Part shown: in pieces, positions 50,306 through 60,697 of the stretch | Position numbering within the stretch: the first letter of the stretch is position 1 | Layout of the letters: each line of letters opens with the position of its first letter | Assembly (NCBI RefSeq): GCF_016907515.1 | Contig: NZ_JAFBBY010000001.1 | Location: 806,001-870,000 of the forward strand | Direction of reading: 5' to 3' | Source: Nocardioides nitrophenolicus | Lineage (GTDB): Bacteria > Actinomycetota > Actinomycetes > Propionibacteriales > Nocardioidaceae | DNA length: 64,000 nt | Made by a program: the position numbers and the translations under genes | Notes under the pieces: model-generated | The model's input: the letters and a program-made list of their open reading frames with translations, nothing else | Told to the model about the DNA's origin: nothing | Database searches by the model: none

Positions 50306-51858
50306 CTCGCCCCGGCCGCCTGCGCCTGGCCACCGCCGCCGTCCTCAGCGCGAGCGTGCTCGCCGCCTGCTCCGGCGGAGGTGGGGGCGACGGTGAGGCC
50401 GGACCGGGACCGATCGTGAAGTTCGACAAGCCCGGCGAGCAGCCGTCGGTCGCCGCGCCCTCGCCGAAGGACACGGTGCTCGGCCCCGACGCGACGCCGG
50501 CTCCGGTGGCCTCGCCGGAGAAGCCGAACCTGCTGATGATCACGATGGACGACGCGGCGATGAAGGACATGCAGTTCATGCCGCACCTGCAGGAGGTGAT
50601 CGCCGGCCAGGGCGTCACCATCGAGCAGGGCCTGGCCCCGACGCCGATCTGCGTGCCGGCGCGGGCCTCGCTGCTCACCGGTCAGTACTCCCGCAACCAC
50701 GGCGCCGTCACCGTCGGCGGCGAGGGTGGCGGCTACCAGGCGTTCGACGACGAGAACACCATGCCGGTCAGCCTCCAGGAGGCCGGCTACGACACGATGA
50801 TGGTCGGCAAGTACCTCAACGGGTACACCAAGGACGAGGTCCACCACCAGCCGCCGGGCTGGACCGTGTGGCGCCCGACGGTCGACTTCGCGACGTACAA
50901 CTTCGAGCACCCGCAGCTGCTCGTCGACGGCAAGATCAAGGACTACGACACCTACTCCACGACGCTGCTCAGCGACCAGTCCAACGGCCTGATCGAGGAC
51001 CAGGCCGACAGCGACAAGCCCTGGTACCTGTGGGTCAACTACGTCGCGCCCCACCACGGCAGCCCCCACGAGAGCGACGACCCCGACGGCATCTCCACGA
51101 CGGTCCCCGACAAGCGCGACCGCGACACCTTCGAGGACCTCGAGCTCGACACCACGCCGGAGATGTTCGAGGCCGACCCCAGCGACAAGGCACTGATCCG
51201 CAACGCGCGGCAGAAGTGGTCGGAGAAGCGCCGCGCCGGGCTGCGCGAGGCGCGCCAGCAGCGGGTGGAGGCGCTGCAGGCCGTCGACCGCGCGATCGAG
51301 CGCACCGTCGCCACGCTGAAGAGGACCGGCCAGCTCGAGAACACCTACATCGTGGTGACCTCCGACAACGGCTTCTACGTCGGCGAGCACAACCTCTACG
51401 GCAAGCTCTGGTACTTCCGCGACGCGATCAACATCCCGATGTTCATCCGCGGGCCGGGCCTGCCCGCCGGCACGACCACGCGGGCGCCGGTCACCAATGC
51501 CGACTGGGCGCCCACCTTCGCCGCGCTGGCCGGCGCCACGCTGGGCCGCGAGGCCGACGGGGTCGACGTGATGCCGTGGCTCGACAGCGACGCCACCCGC
51601 CGGGTGATCCCGATCTCCGGGTGGCCGGTCAAGGGCGGCCTGAACCCGCTCTACACCGGAGTGATCGTGGGGCCGTGGACCTACGTCCGCGGACGCAAGG
51701 GGCGTGGCGAGCTCTACTACACGACCAACGACCAGTACCAGCTCTACAACCTCTACGGCGACCCCCGCTACAAGCCGGTGCGCCAGCAGCTGCGCCAGCT
51801 GTGGCAGCAGACCAAGGACTGCGCCGGCGCGACCTGCCCGCGGACGTTCATGAAGTAG
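50302..51858 (+). CDS. lipoprotein sulfatase (Cys type)
   Basis: The 518-residue protein is exported as a lipoprotein (lipobox VLAAC, Cys23) and anchored outside the membrane. The alkaline-phosphatase-type fold shows metal ligands in LMITMDDA (Asp83/84) and VVTSDNGFYVGEHNLYGK. The sulfatase signature is ICVPARASLLTG, with Cys117 as the residue converted to formylglycine. It should release sulfate from an extracellular substrate, likely a sulfated glycan. The start is GTG within the FGE stop (GTGA). Sulfotransferases encoded a few kilobases away may make the substrate. Confidence 0.93.
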   Translation: MTRPGRLRLATAAVLSASVLAACSGGGGGDGEAGPGPIVKFDKPGEQPSVAAPSPKDTVLGPDATPAPVASPEKPNLLMITMDDAAMKDMQFMPHLQEVIAGQGVTIEQGLAPTPICVPARASLLTGQYSRNHGAVTVGGEGGGYQAFDDENTMPVSLQEAGYDTMMVGKYLNGYTKDEVHHQPPGWTVWRPTVDFATYNFEHPQLLVDGKIKDYDTYSTTLLSDQSNGLIEDQADSDKPWYLWVNYVAPHHGSPHESDDPDGISTTVPDKRDRDTFEDLELDTTPEMFEADPSDKALIRNARQKWSEKRRAGLREARQQRVEALQAVDRAIERTVATLKRTGQLENTYIVVTSDNGFYVGEHNLYGKLWYFRDAINIPMFIRGPGLPAGTTTRAPVTNADWAPTFAALAGATLGREADGVDVMPWLDSDATRRVIPISGWPVKGGLNPLYTGVIVGPWTYVRGRKGRGELYYTTNDQYQLYNLYGDPRYKPVRQQLRQLWQQTKDCAGATCPRTFMK

Positions 51859-51871
51859 CAGCCGCGACCGG

Positions 51872-51877
51872 TAGCGT
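51872..51877 (+). promoter_or_regulatory. -10 box giving a leaderless mRNA
   Basis: TAGCGT ends eight bases before the GTG at 51886. Confidence 0.45.
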
Positions 51878-51885
51878 TGCGCTTC

Positions 51886-53145
51886 GTGAGCACCACCCCC
51901 TCCCGCGTGTTCGCGGCCAGGCTGGTCGGGCTCCCGATCTTCGACCCCCAGGGCGACCAGGTCGGGAAGGTCCGCGACCTGGTCGTGACCCTGCGCACCG
52001 AGGGAACCCAGCCGCGGGTGCTCGGGATGGTGGCCGAGGTGTTCGGCCGCCGCCGGATCTTCGTGCCGATGACCCGGGTCACCAACATCGACAGCGGCCA
52101 CGTCTACACCACCGGCCTGCTCAACATGCGCCGCTTCGAGCAGCGCTCGACCGAGACCCTGGTCATCGGCCAGATGCTCGACCGCACGGTGACCATCAAG
52201 GAGAGCGGCATCACCGGCACCGTCTACGACGTCGCGATGGAGCCCGCCCGCACCCGGGACTGGGTGCTGTCCCGGGTGGCGGTGCGCGAGCCGTCGAAGG
52301 GCTTCCGGCGCCGCGGGCAGTCCCACGTCGTCGAGTGGCGCGACGTGGTCGGCCTGACCCGCACCGACGACCGGCAGGGCGCCACCCACCTGGTCGCCGC
52401 CCTCAACGAGATGCGCCCGGCCGACGCTGCGAGCATCCTGCACGACCTGCCCCCCGAGCGCCGCACGGCGGTCGCGCTGGCGCTCGACGACGAGCGGCTC
52501 GCCGACGTGCTCGAGGAGCTGCCCGAGGACGACCAGGTCGAGATCCTCAAGGGTCTGGACTCCGAGCGCGCCGCCGACGTCCTCGAGGAGATGTCGCCCG
52601 ACGACGCGGCCGACCTGGTGAGCGACCTGCCGCCCGAGACCGCCGAGATCCTGCTGGGGCTGATGGAGCCCGAGGAGGCCGAGGACGTCCGCCGCCTGAT
52701 GTCGTACGTCGAGAACACCGCCGGCGCGATGATGACCTCCGAGCCGGTGATCCTCGGCCCCGACGCGACGATCGCCGACGCGCTCGCCCACGTCCGCAAC
52801 CCCGAGCTGACCCCCGCGCTCGCGGCGCTGGTGTACGTGTGCCGCCCGCCGCTGGAGACGCCGACCGGCAAGCTGCTCGGCGTCGCCCACATCCAGCGGC
52901 TGCTGCGCGAGCCGCCCTCGACCCTGGTCGCGGGGGCGCTCGACGACTCCATGGAGTGGCTGCGCCCCGAGGCCTCGATCGACGAGGTCGCCGCCCACCT
53001 GGCGACCTACAACCTGGTCGCGGCACCCGTCGTCGACGAGGACCGGCGGCTGATCGGCGCGGTCACCGTCGACGACCTGCTCGACCACATGCTGCCCGCC
53101 AACTGGCGCGAGCGGGCCCGCGAGCGCGGACGGGGCGAGTCGTGA
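51886..53145 (+). CDS. MgtE-N/CBS domain protein without membrane part
   Basis: The 419-residue soluble protein has PRC-barrel-like halves (about residues 8-150), an MgtE intracellular N domain (about 165-270: LHDLPPERRTAVALALDDER, LEELPEDDQVEIL) and two CBS domains (about 275-405: MMTSEPVILGPDATIADAL; ASIDEVAAHLATYNLVAAPV). The magnesium-channel transmembrane domain of MgtE is missing, as in Rv1232c of mycobacteria. It probably senses magnesium or nucleotides for another protein. It overlaps the DUF1003 membrane gene by four bases. Confidence 0.87.
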   Translation: MSTTPSRVFAARLVGLPIFDPQGDQVGKVRDLVVTLRTEGTQPRVLGMVAEVFGRRRIFVPMTRVTNIDSGHVYTTGLLNMRRFEQRSTETLVIGQMLDRTVTIKESGITGTVYDVAMEPARTRDWVLSRVAVREPSKGFRRRGQSHVVEWRDVVGLTRTDDRQGATHLVAALNEMRPADAASILHDLPPERRTAVALALDDERLADVLEELPEDDQVEILKGLDSERAADVLEEMSPDDAADLVSDLPPETAEILLGLMEPEEAEDVRRLMSYVENTAGAMMTSEPVILGPDATIADALAHVRNPELTPALAALVYVCRPPLETPTGKLLGVAHIQRLLREPPSTLVAGALDDSMEWLRPEASIDEVAAHLATYNLVAAPVVDEDRRLIGAVTVDDLLDHMLPANWRERARERGRGES

Positions 53146-53681
53146 GTGAGGCGCGTCGCGAGCGGCTCGACACGCCGCGCGAGGAGCGGCGCCAGCTGGT
53201 TCGGCGCCCGTCCTACAACGCCGACACGTTCGGCGTCTTCGCCGAGCAGTTCGCCCGGTTCATGGGCACCGCGACCTTCCTGATCTACATGACGCTGTTC
53301 GTGGTGGGCTGGATCTGCTGGAACCTGTTCGCGCCCCGTGACCTGCGCTTCGACGACTACCCGTTCATCTTCCTGACCCTGATGCTGAGCCTGCAGGCGT
53401 CGTACGCCGCCCCGCTGATCCTGCTCGCGCAGAACCGGCAGGAGGCGCGCGACCGGGTCGTCGCCGAGCAGGACCGGCAGGCCGACGCGCGGGCGCACGC
53501 CGACATGGAGTTCCTCGCCCGCGAGGTCGCCTCGCTGCGGATGGCGGTCGGTGAGGTCGCCACCCGCGACTTCCTGCGCTCCGAGCTGCGCTCGCTGCTC
53601 TCCGACCTCGACGAGCGGGCCGAGGAGCGTGCGCAGTCTCACGAGGACGGCGCCGACGAGGCGTCACCTGCCAGTCCCTAG
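53142..53681 (+). CDS. DUF1003 membrane protein
   Basis: This 179-residue protein has two membrane helices (TFLIYMTLFVVGWICWNLF; YPFIFLTLMLSLQASYAAPL) and the DUF1003 motif LILLAQNRQEARDR, followed by an acidic coiled-coil tail. Function unknown. It starts with GTG inside the stop of the MgtE-N/CBS gene, a pairing conserved in actinobacteria, so the two may form one membrane-linked sensor complex. Confidence 0.87.
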   Translation: MSEARRERLDTPREERRQLVRRPSYNADTFGVFAEQFARFMGTATFLIYMTLFVVGWICWNLFAPRDLRFDDYPFIFLTLMLSLQASYAAPLILLAQNRQEARDRVVAEQDRQADARAHADMEFLAREVASLRMAVGEVATRDFLRSELRSLLSDLDERAEERAQSHEDGADEASPASP

Positions 53682-53841
53682 GGTGGGCCTCCCGCTCCTC
53701 GGCGGATGCCCACGTCGTCCAGTGCGTGCGATGGCAAGGCGCCGGTGCGCAGGCAGACTGGACGTCTTTCCAGCATCGGCAACGCCGCCAGGGTGCGTGC
53801 TGGGCGGGGTGGGCGCCGCCATGGGAGTGGGAGGCGCACCC

Positions 53842-53847
53842 TAGACT
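53842..53847 (+). promoter_or_regulatory. -10 box giving a leaderless mRNA
   Basis: TAGACT ends eight bases before the GTG at 53856. The 53682-53841 gap shows nothing else recognisable. Confidence 0.45.
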
Positions 53848-53855
53848 CAGGGGTT

Positions 53856-55037
53856 GTGACTACCACGCAGTCCCCGTCCGTCGAGCAGGTCATGACCGCG
53901 CTCAGCAAGGTCAACGACCCCGAGATCAAGCGACCCATCACCGAGCTCGGGATGGTCGAGGGCGTGGACATCGCCGCCGGCGACGGCGGCTCGGTGGTGA
54001 CCGTCAAGGCGCTGCTGACCGTGGCGGGCTGCCCGCTCAAGGACACCATCAACCGCGACGTGTCGGCCGCCGTGGCCGCGCTGCCCGGCGTGACCCGGGT
54101 ACAGGTCGAGCTGGGCGTGATGACGGCCGAGCAGCGCTCCGGCCTCCACGAGACCCTCCGGGGCGGCCAGGCGCAGCGCGAGATCCCGTTCGCACAGCCC
54201 GGCTCGCTCACCAAGGTCTTCGCCATCGCGTCCGGCAAGGGCGGGGTCGGCAAGTCGTCGCTGACCGCCAACCTGGCGATCGCGCTGGCCCAGGCCGGCC
54301 GCAAGGTCGGCCTGGTCGACGCCGACATCTACGGCCACTCCATCCCCGCCATGCTCGGCGTCGCGGACTCCCGGCCCACCCAGGTCGACGACCTGATCAT
54401 GCCGGTCCCCACCCCCTCCGGCGTCTCGGTCATCTCGATCGGCATGCTCAAGCCGCGCCGCGACCAGGTCGTCGCCTGGCGCGGACCGATGCTCGACCGG
54501 GCGCTCGTGCAGATGCTCGCCGACGTCTACTGGGGCGACCTCGACGTCCTGCTCCTCGACCTGCCCCCGGGCACGGGCGACATCGCCATCTCGCTCGGGC
54601 AGCACCTCCCCGGTGCCGAGGTGGTCGTGGTGACCACCCCGCAGGAGGCGGCCGCCGAGGTCGCCGAGCGCGCCGGCACCATGGCCTCGATGATGCACCA
54701 GCGGGTCGTCGGCGTCGTCGAGAACATGAGCTACCTGCCCTGCCCCCACTGCGCGGAGGAGGGCAAGGAGCACCGGCTCGAGATCTTCGGCACGGGCGGC
54801 GGCGAGCGGGTGGCCGGCACCCTGTCCGAGCGCTTCGGCTACGACGTGCCGCTCCTCGGCGAGGTCCCCCTCGACGTCGCGCTGCGCGCGGGCGGCGACG
54901 CCGGTACGCCGATCGTCGAGTCGGACCCCGGCTCGCCCGCCGCGGTGGCCCTGCGCGCGGTCGCCGAGCGGCTCGGCGGACGTGGACGAGGCCTGGCCGG
55001 CATGCAGCTCGGGCTCACGCCGACCAGTAAGTTCTGA
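53856..55037 (+). CDS. mrp: Mrp/NBP35-type iron-sulfur cluster carrier ATPase
   Basis: This 393-residue protein has an N-terminal MIP18/DUF59 domain (about residues 8-95, with AGCPLKDT) and a P-loop domain (from about 120) with deviant Walker A SGKGGVGKSS, VDADIYGHSIP, LLLDLPPGTGDI and the cluster-binding CPHC. It carries Fe-S clusters to target proteins. It starts with GTG, probably leaderless, and lies six bases before tatB, an order shared with mycobacteria (Rv1229c-Rv1224 region). Confidence 0.94.
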   Translation: MTTTQSPSVEQVMTALSKVNDPEIKRPITELGMVEGVDIAAGDGGSVVTVKALLTVAGCPLKDTINRDVSAAVAALPGVTRVQVELGVMTAEQRSGLHETLRGGQAQREIPFAQPGSLTKVFAIASGKGGVGKSSLTANLAIALAQAGRKVGLVDADIYGHSIPAMLGVADSRPTQVDDLIMPVPTPSGVSVISIGMLKPRRDQVVAWRGPMLDRALVQMLADVYWGDLDVLLLDLPPGTGDIAISLGQHLPGAEVVVVTTPQEAAAEVAERAGTMASMMHQRVVGVVENMSYLPCPHCAEEGKEHRLEIFGTGGGERVAGTLSERFGYDVPLLGEVPLDVALRAGGDAGTPIVESDPGSPAAVALRAVAERLGGRGRGLAGMQLGLTPTSKF

Positions 55038-55043
55038 CCCACC

Positions 55044-55400
55044 ATGTTCGGGATCGGGTTCGGCGAGCTCGTCGTCATCGTGTTCCTCGCCGTGCTCGTC
55101 TTCGGCCCCGACAAGCTGCCCGACCTGGCCCGCCAGGCCGGGCGCCTGGTCCGCGACCTGCGCCGCTTCGCCACCAACGCCCGTGACGAGCTGCGCGCCG
55201 AGCTCGGCCCCGACTACGCCGACCTCGAGCTCACCGACCTCGACCCCCGCGCGATCGTCCGTAAGCACATCGCCGAGGCGATGGCCGAGCTCGACGAGCT
55301 GGAGGACACGATCCGTGGCGCCGGCGAGGACGACGCCCCCGCGCCGGCGCGGATGCTGGAGCCGGGCGAGCTGCCGCCGTACGACTTCGAGGCGACCTGA
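55044..55400 (+). CDS. tatB: Sec-independent translocase protein TatB
   Basis: The 118-residue protein has one N-terminal membrane helix (MFGIGFGELVVIVFLAVLVF), the hinge GPDKLPDLARQAGRLVR and an amphipathic helix with an acidic tail. The Glu at residue 8 of the helix is typical of TatB. It forms the twin-arginine receptor with TatC for folded proteins. Only six bases separate it from mrp. tatA and tatC are elsewhere, as is common in actinobacteria. Confidence 0.92.
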   Translation: MFGIGFGELVVIVFLAVLVFGPDKLPDLARQAGRLVRDLRRFATNARDELRAELGPDYADLELTDLDPRAIVRKHIAEAMAELDELEDTIRGAGEDDAPAPARMLEPGELPPYDFEAT

Positions 55401-55414
55401 TCCCGGTCATGGGC

Positions 55415-55951
55415 TCAGGCTCGTGACTGCGCCGCGGCGAGGGCGCTGAACGCGATCAGCACCGTACGCCGGCCCTCGGCCTCCGCGAGCTCGCAGAAGT
55501 CCGCGCCCACCCGGCGCAGCACGCCGTCGTGGCGGCCGCCGTCGCGCAGGTGGAGCAGGCAGGGCTCACCGGCCTCGGCGAGCCGGCGCAGCGCGGAGGC
55601 CAGGCCGAGCCGGGTGATCGGTGACCACGCGACCTCGGGCACCGCGCGCTCGGAGGCGCCGCCGACGCTCGTCACGGCATCCAGTGCGACCACCCAGTCG
55701 TGCTCGCCGGCCGCGAGCAGCAGCCAGCCGCGGGCGACCCGCTCGACCGTGCCGCTGACCGGGCCGGGGCCGTGCAGGCCGAGGGTGACCCGGCGGCCGA
55801 CGCTCGCCATCAACCGCCCGGCGAGGGTCACCTGCTGGTACTCCGCACGGCTGCGGTCGGCCAGCTCGAGGTCGCGCTCGGCCGCGTAGAGGGCGCTGGC
55901 GCGGCCCTCGAGGTCGTCGAAGAGCGCGAACAGCTCCTCCTCCCAGCCCAT
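55415..55951 (-). CDS. conserved hypothetical protein
   Basis: The 178-residue soluble protein begins MGWEEELFALFDDLEGRASA with a helical first third and continues as beta strands (VTLGLHGPGPVSGTVERVAR, CLLHLRDGGRHDGVLRRVG). It recalls a fold repeated twice. The family is widespread in actinobacteria next to tatB and mrp, function unknown. ATG at 55951 with a GGGTGGG purine stretch upstream is preferred to the earlier start at 55981. It is convergent with tatB. Confidence 0.75.
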   Translation of the reverse strand: MGWEEELFALFDDLEGRASALYAAERDLELADRSRAEYQQVTLAGRLMASVGRRVTLGLHGPGPVSGTVERVARGWLLLAAGEHDWVVALDAVTSVGGASERAVPEVAWSPITRLGLASALRRLAEAGEPCLLHLRDGGRHDGVLRRVGADFCELAEAEGRRTVLIAFSALAAAQSRA

Positions 55952-56034
55952 GGACCCACCCTCGCACGGGGCGCTCGGCATTCTGCGCAGCCGCCGGATC
56001 CGACGATTGACACCGCTCAGAGAACTTGCTCATC

Positions 56035-56064
56035 CTGAATCAAACGTAAGCAAACGCAAAGGTT
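56035..56064. promoter_or_regulatory. AT-rich promoter zone of the LysM gene
   Basis: The stretch TGAATCAAACGTAAGCAAACG and onward is AT-rich and contains two AAACG(T/C)AA repeats at an 11-base distance. It lies just upstream of ATG at 56071 and could hold a regulator site. Confidence 0.35.
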
Positions 56065-56070
56065 CTCGGG

Positions 56071-56745
56071 ATGAATCAGGCCACCGCCCGCCAGGTGCGA
56101 CTCCGTGCGACCCTGCTCTGGATCCTGGTCACGGCCGGTCTGGCCGGGCTCGGCACGCTCACCGCGCCGTCGGTACGACGCCTGGTGAGCGCGCCCGGCC
56201 CGGGCTTCGCCGAGCTGCTGGTCCAGGCCTGCGCGGCCGCGGCACTGGTCGCCGGGGGCGTGCTCTGGCTGGCCACCACCGAGGTGGTCGCCGGCGTACT
56301 GCGTGCCCCGGCCGGCCGGAGCGGTCGCGCCGGCCGGCCCGTCGGCCCGGTCCGGCTCGCCCTGCTCGCCGCCTGCGGCTGCACCGTCCTCGCCACCACC
56401 CCCGCCCACGCGCGCGCTGACCCGGGGCCCGGGGACGGACCGCTCGGCAGCGGCGCCCTCCACGCCGCCACCGCCCTCGGCGCGGACGCGCTCAGCGGCC
56501 TGCCCCTCCCCGACCGGCCCGTCGGGCAACGCCCCGCCCGCCCCCGCGACACTCGCCCGGTCGCGGTCACTGTCCGCCCCGGCGACTCGCTGTGGACCAT
56601 CGCCGCGCGGCGCCTCGGGCCGGATGCGTCGCGAGCCGAGGTGACGTCGTACTGGCAGCGGGTGCGGGCGCTCAACGCCGACGCCCTCGGCCCCGACCCC
56701 GATCTCATCCGGCCCGGCCAGACGGTCCGGCTGCCGCCCGCCTGA
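56071..56745 (+). CDS. LysM domain membrane protein
   Basis: The 224-residue protein has two or three membrane helices (LRATLLWILVTAGLAGLG; LLVQACAAAALVAGGVLWLA; RLALLAACGCTVLATTPAHA) and a C-terminal LysM domain (about residues 165-223: VTVRPGDSLWTIAARRLGP and LIRPGQTVRLPP) for peptidoglycan binding. The gene is followed by the Rv3235-like gene and then secA, an actinobacterial order. It may be a cell-wall sensor or hydrolase partner. Confidence 0.85.
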   Translation: MNQATARQVRLRATLLWILVTAGLAGLGTLTAPSVRRLVSAPGPGFAELLVQACAAAALVAGGVLWLATTEVVAGVLRAPAGRSGRAGRPVGPVRLALLAACGCTVLATTPAHARADPGPGDGPLGSGALHAATALGADALSGLPLPDRPVGQRPARPRDTRPVAVTVRPGDSLWTIAARRLGPDASRAEVTSYWQRVRALNADALGPDPDLIRPGQTVRLPPA

Positions 56746-56774
56746 CCGCACCGGTCCGATCCGCAGGAGGAACC

Positions 56775-57296
56775 ATGTCCGCCGTACCCCACGACCTCGT
56801 CAGCCTCCGGGCGCCGGTCCCGGTGAGCTCCACCCAGGGCACCCTGGCGCTCGCCCTGCTCCCCCGTCAGGCGCCGCCACCGGGCCGGCCGCCCCAGTGG
56901 CGCCCACCGGTCCGCCCCGGCGCCGTCGTCGTGCCGATCGACCACCGACTGCGCCACGCCATCGAGGAGTGGACGCACCGCTTCGTCCAGGCGGCCGTCG
57001 AGATCGTCGGCGGCGACCGGCCCGTGTCCCAGCTGGTCCGCTGGACCACCCGCGACGTGTACGCCGACCTGCACCGCCGCGCCCTGCTGGTCGCCCGGGC
57101 GGGCGGCCACCAGCCCGGGCTGGCCCGGGTGCAGCCGGTCCGGCCGCGGGTCGAGAGCGTGCACGCCTGCTTCATCAGCGACACCGTCGTCGAGTGCGGG
57201 GTGCGGGTGCGCCACGGCGACCGGTCGCGCGCCGTCGCCGCCCGGTTCGAGCGGTTCGACCAGCGCTGGGTCTGCACCGCCCTCGACTTCTCGTGA
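56775..57296 (+). CDS. Rv3235 family protein
   Basis: The 173-residue soluble protein matches the actinobacterial Rv3235 family by the segments HAIEEWTHRFVQAAVEIVGG, RPVSQLVRWTTRDVYADL and RWVCTALDFS. Function unknown; it is encoded close to secA in many genomes. A perfect AGGAGG stands four bases before ATG at 56775. It follows the LysM gene by 29 bases and ends before a long palindrome. Confidence 0.87.
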   Translation: MSAVPHDLVSLRAPVPVSSTQGTLALALLPRQAPPPGRPPQWRPPVRPGAVVVPIDHRLRHAIEEWTHRFVQAAVEIVGGDRPVSQLVRWTTRDVYADLHRRALLVARAGGHQPGLARVQPVRPRVESVHACFISDTVVECGVRVRHGDRSRAVAARFERFDQRWVCTALDFS

Positions 57297-57317
57297 CCAG
57301 TAGCGCGACCCGTCAGA

Positions 57318-57386
57318 AAGTAGCTCGAGAAACACGCCGACCCGGCAGAAAGTTTCTGCCGGGTCAGCGTGTTTCTCGAGCTACTT
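57318..57386. repeat. 69-bp near-perfect palindrome
   Basis: Arms of 34 bases (57318-57351 and 57353-57386) around a single base match at 33 of 34 positions. They read AAGTAGCTCGAGAAACACGC on the outside and CCCGGCAGAAA inside. Part of the arm also recurs as a direct repeat, GACCCGTCAGAAAGT versus GACCCGGCAGAAAGT. It lies between the Rv3235-like stop (57296) and the convergent secA stop (57405), so it can end transcription from both sides. Confidence 0.85.
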
Positions 57387-57404
57387 CGAGCCGGGTCGGC
57401 GGGA

Positions 57405-60290
<2,886 letters not shown>

Positions 60291-60296
60291 GCGGCC

Positions 60297-60302
60297 ACTC
60301 TA
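60297..60302 (-). promoter_or_regulatory. -10 box of secA
   Basis: On the minus strand TAGAGT ends six bases before the GTG start at 60290. Confidence 0.45.
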
Positions 60303-60313
60303 CCCAGCGGTAT

Positions 60314-60697
60314 CTACTCGCCCGATTCTCGGCGCTGGTCATAGGCCGCGAAGGCCGCGGCCCGCTCGGTCTCGATCTTGCGGCCCAGGCCGTACGCCGT
60401 GCCCCACAGCAGCGCGAAGATGCCGCCCACGACGAACATGAGCGGGGCGAGGAAGCCGAGCGCGACGGCGCCGACCTGGAGCACGTGCCCGAGCAGGTAG
60501 GCCGACTCCCGGCGCAGCATCCCGGCGACCAGCACGCACAGCACCGCCAGCCCCAGGCCGAGCGGCAGCGCGACGCCGGGGCTGATGTCGGAGATGCCGA
60601 TCATCACGGGGGTGGAGAGCCCGACCGCGATCGCCTCGAGGGAGAGCACGGCGGCGCACATGCCCCGGCGGGGCGACCTCTCGCGCTCGTCGGTCAC
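60314..60697 (-). CDS. DUF4233 membrane protein
   Basis: The 127-residue protein has four membrane helices (MCAAVLSLEAIAVGLSTPVM; GVALPLGLGLAVLCVLVAGM; LLGHVLQVGAVALGFLAPLM; MFVVGGIFALLWGTAYGLG) and matches DUF4233, a family almost always encoded after folC in actinobacteria. Function unknown. It overlaps the folC stop by four bases. Confidence 0.88.
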   Translation of the reverse strand: MTDERERSPRRGMCAAVLSLEAIAVGLSTPVMIGISDISPGVALPLGLGLAVLCVLVAGMLRRESAYLLGHVLQVGAVALGFLAPLMFVVGGIFALLWGTAYGLGRKIETERAAAFAAYDQRRESGE

